Positions 54,048 through 60,891 of a stretch of 64,000 bases of DNA are shown one piece after another (positions within the stretch are counted from its first letter, which is position 1; the number at the start of each line of letters is the position of its first letter). This DNA is from Brevibacillus invocatus. Its GTDB lineage: Bacteria; Bacillota; Bacilli; Brevibacillales; Brevibacillaceae. The notes under the pieces are model-generated. The model saw only the letters and a program-made list of their open reading frames with translations. It was not told the DNA's origin and did no database searches. The DNA lies in NCBI RefSeq assembly GCF_003710915.1, contig NZ_RHHR01000010.1, forward strand, positions 62,001 through 126,000, written 5' to 3'. Position numbers and translations under genes: made by a program.

Positions 54048-54427
54048 TTTCTTTTCCTCCTTGTCATGTTGTGGAACTCTTGTTGTGCAACCCGTAGTGG
54101 GGTACATGGACAGGTTACCGCATCAGGAAACAGGAGGATAAGACCGTAAAATTTACCAATAATGGATTTGGGAGGATGGAACTAGAGTACAATCGACCTA
54201 AAAAGTATGGCATATCAGTCTTTTAGACCAAAAGAACTATTTCGGAATAAAATGGCTATCCCCTTTCATTTTGACGATAAAAAAACCAGCTTCTGCCTGA
54301 TCATGTCAGATGCTGGTTTTGCTTTTCCTCCTCAAATTCGTTATTTCTCCTCACTTTTTAGCCGGTACGTTGTTTGCCCTGCGTTCAGAAAAGCACATCA
54401 TACTCGATTCGCTTTCCAGTTCTTGAC
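54048..54427. other. Gene-poor stretch with one hairpin
   Basis: No convincing gene lies between the NlpC/P60 start and the first repeat copy. It holds the promoter region of the NlpC gene and a strong minus-strand terminator (54279-54320). A 26-codon minus-strand open stretch (ending TGA at 54351) adjoins the repeat and reads like a protein C-terminus (QELESESSMMCFSERRANN), possibly a gene remnant. Confidence 0.4.
54279..54320 (-). terminator. Orphan intrinsic terminator
   Basis: AAACCAGC ... AGCTGGTTT then seven T on the minus strand, without a complete gene upstream of it. This supports a lost gene between it and the repeat. Confidence 0.65.
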
Positions 54428-54535
54428 CATTAGAAAACTTGGCTACGCCAAGCTTTTGGCGGAGCCTTAGTTGCACTTATACTATCTTCCGCTAATCTTT
54501 TTAGCGCTTTAGCGCACTTAAACTTTCCGATAGTA
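54428..54535 (-). repeat. 108-bp structured intergenic repeat, copy 1
   Basis: Identical base for base to 58954-59061, same orientation. On the minus strand it begins directly after the T-tract of the VanW-gene terminator with TACTATCGGAAAG. It contains an outer pair around ACTATC/GATAGT, an inner GCTAA/TTAGC pair and GCGC repeats, and near its end a hairpin GGCT-CGCCAA/TTGGCG-AGCC followed by AAGTTTTC, which itself looks like a terminator. No ORF is seen. A MITE-like mobile element or a small structured RNA is possible. Confidence 0.9.
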
Positions 54536-54560
54536 CAAAAAAGACGCGCTTAGCACGTCT
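54536..54560 (-). terminator. Terminator of the VanW-family gene
   Basis: AGACGTGC-TAA-GCGCGTCT followed by TTTTTT on the minus strand. The first repeat copy begins immediately after this T-tract. Confidence 0.8.
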
Positions 54561-54570
54561 TTTCTTACCG

Positions 54571-55185
54571 TTATTTCTTTAGAATGGCAATCACGACATC
54601 AGAATCATTATACGTCTTGGCCTTGATTTTTAACGTATGAGCAAAAGGGTTGGAAAATCGAAAATCAAGCAAACCATAGGCAATCGTCGCATCCTGCCCT
54701 ACGGGTACGTACCCCACTGACTTGCTGTGACTGTGACGCTCTTGAATAGGCAGCTGCGCTTCCTGAACCGCATTGAACAAAGTGGAAGACACCTGGCATA
54801 TTCCGCCGCCGTAGCCCTCTGTCAACTGGCCATCCACAATGACATTCGCTTCCTTCCAACCATCTTCAGCCAGATTGGAGTTGCCTACTTCCTGATTAAA
54901 GGAAAAATATTCACCCGGCTTTAGTTTCTCACCATTGATCTTTTTAACCGCTTTTTTGATGTTATGAACACGATTCTCGGGACTTCCCTCCATAGAGGTG
55001 TAATAGAGCCCGATAACGTCTTTATCCTTTACGTCCAGTTTGTCGATCAGCTCCTGCCGATCAAAGCTTGGTACTGCTGCCGGGGGGGCTTCAAGTTCAG
55101 CAGCGCTTGCAACCGGTACGTTGAACACAGTCAGCAAGAGTCCTGCCATAGAAGTCAATATCCATTGACGAGATCGATTTAACAT
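54571..55185 (-). CDS. Exported VanW-family protein
   Basis: A 204-residue protein with signal peptide (~1-29, ending VPVASA) and a VanW domain (~60-200): KPGEYFSFNQEVG, EGYGGGICQVSSTLFNAV, ERHSHSKSVGYVPVGQDATI and FRFSNPF are characteristic. The function of VanW is unresolved; it is named after vancomycin clusters, but such stand-alone proteins are common in Bacilli and no resistance gene is nearby. A cell-wall role outside the membrane is likely. Confidence 0.9.
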   Translation of the reverse strand: MLNRSRQWILTSMAGLLLTVFNVPVASAAELEAPPAAVPSFDRQELIDKLDVKDKDVIGLYYTSMEGSPENRVHNIKKAVKKINGEKLKPGEYFSFNQEVGNSNLAEDGWKEANVIVDGQLTEGYGGGICQVSSTLFNAVQEAQLPIQERHSHSKSVGYVPVGQDATIAYGLLDFRFSNPFAHTLKIKAKTYNDSDVVIAILKK

Positions 55186-55330
55186 AGTTTCTCCCTCGTA
55201 TTTCTATATTTTAGGACTATAGCTACATAACGATTCAGCATAATCCCAATACCACTGTAACAAGCGACTGAATCATACACAATCTGTAAATCTTGGACAT
55301 CGATGTAACCGTTATAATCCCGTTCACGTT

Positions 55331-55402
55331 AAAAAAATGCACCCCTTGAATTTTCAATCGGATAAACCAAAGGTTCTCCCATTTCCATTCCAAGAGATGC
55401 AT
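55331..55402 (-). terminator. Terminator of the FAH-family gene
   Basis: ATGCATCTCTTG pairs over 12 bp (two G-U) with CAAGGGGTGCAT across a 42-base loop, then TTTTTTT on the minus strand. Nothing else is seen in 55186-55443 besides the vanW promoter region. Confidence 0.6.
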
Positions 55403-55443
55403 CTTAAACTACCTTTTCCCGTGTTTGTCTAGAACTTTAGTTA

Positions 55444-56070
55444 CTAGCGAAGGCGAGCCGTAAATTCTCCCCATTTTTCTTCGCCAAAGAATAGGGCAAA
55501 GTGATCCCCATCCAGAACTGGTCCAACCCCTGCAGGTGTTCCGGTATAAATAATATCGCCAGCATCCAAACCGAAATGCTCTGTCGTAAATTGAATAATC
55601 GTCATCAAATCAAAAATCATGTCCTGAACATTGCCGATCTGAACCTGTTCTTCATTTTTCAGCATGGAAAAATGGGTTTTCTCCAAGAGCTGTTGCCCAG
55701 GAAACGGGTGAAAGGGTGTCAGAATGGCGGAATTCTTGAAGCCTTTCGCCAGAAGCCAAGGATGTCCATTTTTCTTTAGCACCGATTGTACATCACGCAG
55801 CGTCAAATCCACACCCAACGCGATTTTGTCGACCATTTGATCAAGTGTCAAACCTGGCTCGTAACCACGCGCGATGTGAATCACCAGTTCAGCCTCGTAG
55901 TGAATTTCCCCGCGATTTCCAGGCAAATCGATCTCTTGTCCATTCGTTGCCACGAGGGAATGTGTCGGTTTGTCAAAAAGCATCGGGGATGTCGGCACAT
56001 CATTCCCCAGCTCGGCAGCATGCAATCGATAATTTCGTCCGACACAAAAAATGTTTTGAATTCGTTTCAT
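55444..56070 (-). CDS. Fumarylacetoacetate hydrolase (FAH) family protein
   Basis: A 208-residue FAH-fold enzyme. The metal-binding and catalytic segments are GEIHYEAELVIHI (two Glu), GVDLTLRDVQSVLKKNGHPW and DIIYTGTPAGVGPV. Family members hydrolyse or decarboxylate 2-oxo acids such as acylpyruvate or oxaloacetate; small YisK-like proteins are the closest type. Start: ATG at 56070 after AAGGAGAGG. It is followed by a terminator and stands alone. Confidence 0.88.
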   Translation of the reverse strand: MKRIQNIFCVGRNYRLHAAELGNDVPTSPMLFDKPTHSLVATNGQEIDLPGNRGEIHYEAELVIHIARGYEPGLTLDQMVDKIALGVDLTLRDVQSVLKKNGHPWLLAKGFKNSAILTPFHPFPGQQLLEKTHFSMLKNEEQVQIGNVQDMIFDLMTIIQFTTEHFGLDAGDIIYTGTPAGVGPVLDGDHFALFFGEEKWGEFTARLR

Positions 56071-56149
56071 GAGATCCTCTCCTTTTCTGTCTCTGTCCAT
56101 GTCCGTATCATTTTTTACTATATCATGGCATGCTTGCATGCGACAGGTT

Positions 56150-56686
56150 TTACCATTCCTGAATGTGTCCAGAGTTCAATCTCCAGAGCTGAAGATTTCC
56201 TTGCGCTTCCACCTCGAACATGGTGTCGCAGACTGACTCCATCACTTGTTCCAAATCGGAGTTTGACGCTGCTGGATAGGTAAACGCGAAGCCGATCTCT
56301 GCTTTCTCATCATCTATATCGTAGCGGATCGCCGAAAAATGCTCGTGTTTCTCCAGCATCTCCTTGCGAGACAAAAGCGTAGCATCGAGAGGAAACAATC
56401 CGTCCCATTCTTGTTTTTTGTATGTAGAAGTCACTTCAACTTGCAGCGTGGACGATCCGTCCTTGCGTGAGAAAATGACCTGATCTTCCTGATAAAATCC
56501 GTATCCGGAGGGAAGTGCTCCAGACAAAGCAAATCCGATACCAACTGGCAAATCATCGGTTTTCAAAGCATGTACATATCTGCCAGGCAATAGATAGTGT
56601 CCCTCATTCTGGCAAACGAGCACCTCTCCCATCACAGTTACTTGCGGTTGATCATTCTCCCCTACTGTCGTTACGGTTACGTACAT
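56150..56686 (-). CDS. Hypothetical protein
   Basis: A 178-residue soluble protein of unknown family. It starts MYVTVTTVGENDQPQ, has mixed alpha/beta character and no signal peptide, membrane segment or recognised motif. The strong site GGAGG eight bases before the ATG and its typical codon use support a real gene. It lies 80 bp upstream of the FAH gene in the same direction and may be co-transcribed. It converges from the opposite strand with the broken Rieske gene's start region. Confidence 0.65.
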   Translation of the reverse strand: MYVTVTTVGENDQPQVTVMGEVLVCQNEGHYLLPGRYVHALKTDDLPVGIGFALSGALPSGYGFYQEDQVIFSRKDGSSTLQVEVTSTYKKQEWDGLFPLDATLLSRKEMLEKHEHFSAIRYDIDDEKAEIGFAFTYPAASNSDLEQVMESVCDTMFEVEAQGNLQLWRLNSGHIQEW

Positions 56687-56715
56687 GATTGGCACCTCCA
56701 TGTTCAACAGTATGG

Positions 56716-57248
56716 TCGGATTGACTTGGCTAAAAACAAGGAAACCAAAATTCCGTTTCGTTATTTGGAAGGGAGCGGAAACGATGCATCGTGTATCGCG
56801 GTGAAGATGGACGCACATATGCGATAAACGCGTATTGCTCGCATCGCGGTGCAGACTTGTCCTTGGGCACTTGCTCAGGCAATCAGGTCATGTGCCCCTA
56901 TCACGGATGGCAGTTTGAGGGAAATGGCAGATGCGCACGACAGACAATGAAGCTAGAGGCATTCTCAACTATGTGACTTTTACCCCGATCCATCAAAATC
57001 GTACCATGATCTTCGGATTAGCAGGGCGAACCTTTCTGAAATCACTGCCTTTCATGGATAGCATTTTTTCCAGGTACAGCAGCAAAGTTCTAAAAGAAGA
57101 TCAAGCGATTGTAGAAAGCCAGCATCCTCGTCCGATTCCTGAAGCGCTTCGCTTGGAAGCACATGTCATGGGCGACTCGCCGCAAATTCATTTGCGTCAA
57201 CGCTGGTTTCGTTTTTTAACAGATGATGAACCCAAGCTGGAGGTTTGA
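56716..57248 (+). pseudogene. Rieske-type aromatic-ring oxygenase alpha subunit, remnants
   Basis: Three pieces in different frames remain. A short N-terminal piece (DLAKNKETKIPFRYLEG) is followed in another frame by the Rieske cluster region (YCSHRGADLSLG and CPYHGWQFEGNGRC, 56790-56940). The sequence then jumps in a third frame to the C-terminal end of the family (NYVTFTPIHQNRTMIFG ... RQRWFRFLTDDEPKLEV, stop 57248). The catalytic mononuclear-iron domain between them is gone, and the N-terminus is truncated. It would have encoded an oxygenase acting on an aromatic or steroid-like substrate. Confidence 0.85.
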
Positions 57249-57256
57249 AACAATGA

Positions 57257-57290
57257 AAGACCGTCCTTTTCATAAAAGACGGTCTTTTTG
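57257..57290 (+). terminator. Intrinsic terminator after the Rieske remnant
   Basis: AAAGACCGTC ... GACGGTCTTTTTG, a perfect stem with T-tract, also usable by the converging DsbA-like gene. Confidence 0.85.
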
Positions 57291-57317
57291 CTAGCATACT
57301 ACCCTCTGCAATTTACA

Positions 57318-57944
57318 TTAGCCTTCCATCTCGGTCACTTGTTTAAATGCCTTCAGGAAATTCTCTACTGGATGAGCACCAGACAGAGCCAGCTTTCCGT
57401 TTATGACAAAGAACGGTACGCCTGTGATCTGGTTTTCCCTTGCAAATGCGATGTCAGCCTGAATCTCATCCATCTTCCGTTCGTTTTCAATCGCCTCACG
57501 CACGTGTTCCACATCTAGCCCCAAATCATCTGCCAGACCGAGCAGCACTTCTACGTCTCCGATGTCTTTTCCATCCTCGAAGTAAGCTTTGAAGATCGCA
57601 TCCACGACGCGTGTCGTATCTTCTTCTGGCACACTTTTAATGAATTGATGGGAGGCTAAGGTGTTGGGCATACGCTCGACCTTGTCAAAACGAAACGGGA
57701 TATTGACCGCTTCACCTGCACGCGTGACTTGGGTCAGCATTTGCATAATCATGTCAGGACTGCCCTTGGAAGCCATCGCTTCGAAAAATGGCTTACCTTC
57801 CTTGGGTAATTCAGGCGACAATAAATAGGTACGGAAATGGACCTGAATCGGCTCCCCTGTCCACTGCTCGATAGCATCAAACAAATTTTTCTTGCCAATT
57901 CGGCACCAAGGACAAACAGAGTCCGAGAAAACGTCAATATTCAT
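57318..57944 (-). CDS. DsbA-family (FrnE-like) thiol oxidoreductase
   Basis: A 208-residue cytoplasmic thioredoxin-fold protein with the redox motif SVCPWCRIGK at residues ~9-18, a long helical insertion and the cis-Pro loop TGVPFFVINGK. It belongs to the FrnE subgroup of DsbA proteins, implicated in disulfide handling and oxidative stress. No signal peptide is seen. Start: ATG at 57944 after AAGGGAG. It probably formed a unit with the neighbouring reductase-like gene (now broken) on the same strand. Confidence 0.9.
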   Translation of the reverse strand: MNIDVFSDSVCPWCRIGKKNLFDAIEQWTGEPIQVHFRTYLLSPELPKEGKPFFEAMASKGSPDMIMQMLTQVTRAGEAVNIPFRFDKVERMPNTLASHQFIKSVPEEDTTRVVDAIFKAYFEDGKDIGDVEVLLGLADDLGLDVEHVREAIENERKMDEIQADIAFARENQITGVPFFVINGKLALSGAHPVENFLKAFKQVTEMEG

Positions 57945-58044
57945 GAGGCAAAACTCCCTTCGCAATCTCTCTTGTCATTGTACATGAACCCTTGTCGTTG
58001 CGCATGTTCTTTCCTGGTCGAACGGCACTTTGCGACCCAGCTCC

Positions 58045-58822
58045 TCAAGAGAGTTGCATACTCTGCCAATCCTCCAAAATCAATGTATTGTTTAAGGCCG
58101 CTGCGACAAATGCACCCATAGACGCGGCAGCAATGGCCTGATGCATGCGCGATGCCGAATCCCCAGCACTATAAACGCCCGGTACGCTCGTTTTCCCGAA
58201 GGCATCTACTACAACCATTCCTACTTCTGAGATCTCGCAGCCGATGGCTCTCGGCAAGTCCGATCCCGTCACCAGCTCCGGTTTAAAGAAGATTCCCCTG
58301 CACGGAATGATAGTCCCGTCTTCCAGAACAACCTGACGCACAATTCCTTCCTGAGAGTCGATGTGTCTGATTGGCGACTCAAACATTGGCACTTGATGCT
58401 GCTGGAGCTCTTCGCGCTGCGTATCCGTCAGCTCATCAGCGCCGTTCGTGCAAATGGTAAAACTCTTCGTCCACCCTGCTATTAACGGAGCAAAATGCAT
58501 GAGCTCTGCACCCTTTTGAATAATCACAAGCGGTTCGTCTCTTAATTCCCAGCCATCGCAATACGGACAGACGAAAGCACTTTTTCCATAAACCTCCGCC
58601 AGCCCCGGGATGTTTAGCGGCCGATCCTTCATTCCAACCGCGAAGAGAAGTTTTTTACTACCAAACGTTTTACCTTGCGCAGTCGCAATATGAAACTGTC
58701 CGTCTGTTCCCGAGATCGATACCGCCGTGTCCTCCACAAACGACACGGAAGGGTAGGCGCTGATCTCTTCCTGCGCAATCCGCCGAAATTCACCAGGGCT
58801 TATTCCGTCGCGGGTAAGAAAT
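58045..58822 (-). pseudogene. Thioredoxin-reductase-like FAD oxidoreductase, 5' end missing
   Basis: The sequence matches this family from FLTRDGISPGEFRRIAQEE (near 58822) to the C-terminus at 58045, including CPYCDGWELRDEP (CxxC) and GVYSAGDSAS. The first ~50-60 residues with the FAD-binding GxGxxG motif are absent. Upstream of FLTRDG the frame continues only briefly into unrelated sequence and stops. An internal GTG (58746) could give a 233-residue product without FAD site. The break lies about 130 bp from repeat copy 2. Confidence 0.8.
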
Positions 58823-58953
58823 CTCGAGTATTGACGTATGATGAAGTCAGTTTATCAGCCAATGGGTTGAATAGAAATCTCCATAAATACAGAATTTGAG
58901 CAATCCATATTGAAATTGAAGCAATGTCCCTAAATCCGCTATACGAAATAAAA

Positions 58954-59061
58954 CATTAGAAAACTTGGCTACGCCAAGCTTTTGGCGGAGCCTTAGTTGC
59001 ACTTATACTATCTTCCGCTAATCTTTTTAGCGCTTTAGCGCACTTAAACTTTCCGATAGTA
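58954..59061 (-). repeat. 108-bp structured intergenic repeat, copy 2
   Basis: Identical to copy 1 (54428-54535). The adjoining outer arm reads ATACTATC/GATAGTAT, fully paired in this copy. On the minus strand it starts directly after the T-tract of the tRNA-operon terminator. The stretch 58823-58953 between it and the broken reductase gene contains nothing I recognise. Confidence 0.9.
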
Positions 59062-59062
59062 T

Positions 59063-59103
59063 AAAAAAGCCCCTGAATTGTCAGAAAGACAACTTCAAGG
59101 GCT
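59063..59103 (-). terminator. Terminator of the tRNA operon
   Basis: GCCCTTGAAGTTGTC ... GACAATTCAGGGGC then TTTTTT on the minus strand, 15 bp after the tRNA-Leu 3' end. Confidence 0.85.
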
Positions 59104-59118
59104 TGATGATTTTTAGAA

Positions 59119-59205
59119 TGGTGCGGTCGAGAGGACTTGAACCTCCACGGTGTTGCCACCACTAGAACCTGAATCTAGCGCGTCTGCCAATTCCGCCACG
59201 ACCGC
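59119..59205 (-). tRNA. tRNA-Leu (CAG)
   Basis: An 87-nt class II tRNA with acceptor GCGGTCG/CGACCGC, a long variable arm, TTCAAGTCC T-loop and encoded CCA. The anticodon loop reads TTCAGGT, so the anticodon is CAG. It is the last gene of the Asp-Thr-Leu operon. Confidence 0.95.
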
Positions 59206-59210
59206 AAAAA

Positions 59211-59286
59211 TGGTGCCGGCGATAGGACTTGAACCCACAACCCCCTGATTACAAGTCAGGTGCTCTACCAATTGAGCTACACCGGC
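59211..59286 (-). tRNA. tRNA-Thr (TGT)
   Basis: A 76-nt tRNA with acceptor GCCGGTG/CGCCGGC, D-arm AGCTCAATTGGTAGAGC, anticodon loop CTTGTAA (anticodon TGT), T-loop GTTCAAG and encoded CCA. Confidence 0.96.
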
Positions 59287-59312
59287 AAGATGCTTTACGT
59301 TGAGAAAAAGAA

Positions 59313-59389
59313 TGGCGGAGCTGACGGGACTCGAACCCGCGACCTCCGGTGTGACAGACCGGCGTGAACTCCAACTTCACCACAGCTCC
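59313..59389 (-). tRNA. tRNA-Asp (GTC)
   Basis: A 77-nt tRNA with acceptor GGAGCTG/CAGCTCC, anticodon loop CTGTCAC (anticodon GTC), T-loop GTTCGAG and encoded CCA. It is the first gene of the tRNA operon. Confidence 0.96.
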
Positions 59390-59436
59390 ATGCTTTTTCG
59401 CGTTGCCAGATCGTCAATTGCGCTGGCGACTTCTGT

Positions 59437-59466
59437 AATATAGCATGATTCGAATTCTGAAAGCAA
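59437..59466 (-). promoter_or_regulatory. Promoter of the tRNA operon
   Basis: TTGCTT (59466-59461) and TATATT (59442-59437) with 18 bases between on the minus strand, 47 bp upstream of tRNA-Asp. Confidence 0.5.
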
Positions 59467-59576
59467 TAGTTTTTTACAAAATATTAATCGTTCTTTTTTC
59501 TCATAGATTTACAGGAATAAATCGGATAGAATTTTAGCTAGATATGCAGAATTTAGTAGATTGGTGGAGTTGATCG

Positions 59577-60476
59577 ATGAGACATACTTCGCGAATTATC
59601 ACCTTCCTTACCCTCTTTACTTTGTTGCCATCTGCCGCACACGCTTCGTCCTATACCTATGTAGTCAATGCAGGTGACACATTAAGTAAAATTGCGAGGG
59701 AACATCAGACAACGGTCGATGAAATCATGCAACACAATCAGCTCGATTCGGATCGATTGTCTATTGGCCAAACACTGGCTTTGACCGGGACAAGCCTGCC
59801 AATTGTTGATTTGACAACAGCAAATCCGTATCAGGTAAACGAGAATCCAGAGCTTTTGGAAGAGTCCAAAAAAAGTAAAAAAGCCAGAGTCGTTGCGGAT
59901 GTATTACATGTTCGCAATACGCCCTCTCTGGAAGGTGAAATCGTCGGAAAACTGTATTATGGTTCCCGAGTGGAGCTGATCGAACCTGGAGCTGAGTGGA
60001 CAAAAATCCGCTACGAACAGGAAGAGTCTTACGTAGCCAGTGAGTTTCTAAAAGGAATGGAGCGCAGATCGAACGATTCCAAGGACGATGACCTTTCCGT
60101 CAAAAAACTCGATGAGCTGGAAGAAATCGTACAGCCATTACTGAAAGTACCTTACGTCCTTGGCGGCACTACGACGAATGGTTTTGACTGTAGTGGCTTT
60201 ACCTCCTATGTTTTTGCACAAATGGGCGTAACGCTGCCTCGAACGTCAGATGAACAATTCCTCGGTGGAGAAGTCGTAGATTTGGAAGATGCCAAACCAG
60301 GTGACCTCCTTTTCTACGATGCATTGAACAAGGGTCGTGTTTCCCATGTAGCCATTTATCTGGGCGACGACATGATCGTACATGCCAATGGCGACGATGT
60401 TCGCTATGGAAAAATGGAATACATGAACAAGCTCTATCCGTTTTACGGAGTCAAGCGCTATCTAGACTTCGAATAA
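59577..60476 (+). CDS. Secreted LysM - SH3 - NlpC/P60 peptidoglycan hydrolase
   Basis: A 299-residue exported wall hydrolase: signal peptide (~1-24, ending AAHASS), one LysM domain (~26-70; YVVNAGDTLSKIAREH ... LSIGQTL), a bacterial SH3 domain (~102-160; VLHVRNTPSLEGEIVGKL) and an NlpC/P60 catalytic domain (~180-295) with Cys in FDCSGFTSYV, His in SHVAIYLGDD and the third residue near HANGDD. It cleaves peptide stems of peptidoglycan (LytF/CwlO-like). Start: ATG after GGTGGAG. Confidence 0.93.
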   Translation: MRHTSRIITFLTLFTLLPSAAHASSYTYVVNAGDTLSKIAREHQTTVDEIMQHNQLDSDRLSIGQTLALTGTSLPIVDLTTANPYQVNENPELLEESKKSKKARVVADVLHVRNTPSLEGEIVGKLYYGSRVELIEPGAEWTKIRYEQEESYVASEFLKGMERRSNDSKDDDLSVKKLDELEEIVQPLLKVPYVLGGTTTNGFDCSGFTSYVFAQMGVTLPRTSDEQFLGGEVVDLEDAKPGDLLFYDALNKGRVSHVAIYLGDDMIVHANGDDVRYGKMEYMNKLYPFYGVKRYLDFE

Positions 60477-60482
60477 AGGCAT

Positions 60483-60526
60483 AAGCCCACTCTCTTACGG
60501 TTCGGAAAGAGAGAGTGGGCTTTTTG
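60483..60526 (+). terminator. Terminator of the LysM-NlpC/P60 gene
   Basis: AAGCCCACTCTCT ... AGAGAGTGGGCTTTTTG, a 13-bp perfect stem with T-tract. Confidence 0.85.
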
Positions 60527-60551
60527 TTTATCTTCGCTGGAGCGAGCAGGG

Positions 60552-60791
60552 CTAATGGCTTTGCTGGGATTGGCCCTGGTGTTGGTTGTTATGATTGAGC
60601 GGGATCTCCATACTTCCAAGCGCTTCCTTCATTTTGTCCAATTGCTGCTGGTAATCGCGCACAACTACTGTGAGCACACTGACTGATTCTTTAAAATCAG
60701 GTTCATTGCTCACTTTGTCAATGGCTCTATGTAAATGCATCATCTTATTTTCTGTTTCTCTGAGCCGATCTAATAATTGCAATCCGTTCAC
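60552..60791 (-). CDS. Small coiled-coil hypothetical protein
   Basis: A 79-residue soluble protein with a long predicted helical/coiled-coil body (LLDRLRETENKMMHLHRAIDKV; VVVRDYQQQLDKMKEAL) and a Gln/Asn/His/Ser-rich tail (NHNNQHQGQSQQSH). The family is not recognised. The start is taken as the GTG at 60791, eight bases after GAGG; the GTG at 60800 overlaps that site. It lies just upstream of pepF copy 2's downstream end and is not clearly in an operon. Confidence 0.6.
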   Translation of the reverse strand: MNGLQLLDRLRETENKMMHLHRAIDKVSNEPDFKESVSVLTVVVRDYQQQLDKMKEALGSMEIPLNHNNQHQGQSQQSH

Positions 60792-60891
60792 TTCGATCAC
60801 CTCGCTTGTTTTTCTTACTTTCTCCTCGATTCCCTTTCGCTATGCGAAAAACGCCCGAATCGGTATCGGACGTTTTTCAACCATGCTTCCC

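Noticed and set aside
54571-55185. Glycopeptide-resistance gene (VanW)
   Set aside because: There is no vanHAX, vanRS or other resistance gene. Stand-alone VanW-domain proteins are common in Bacilli.
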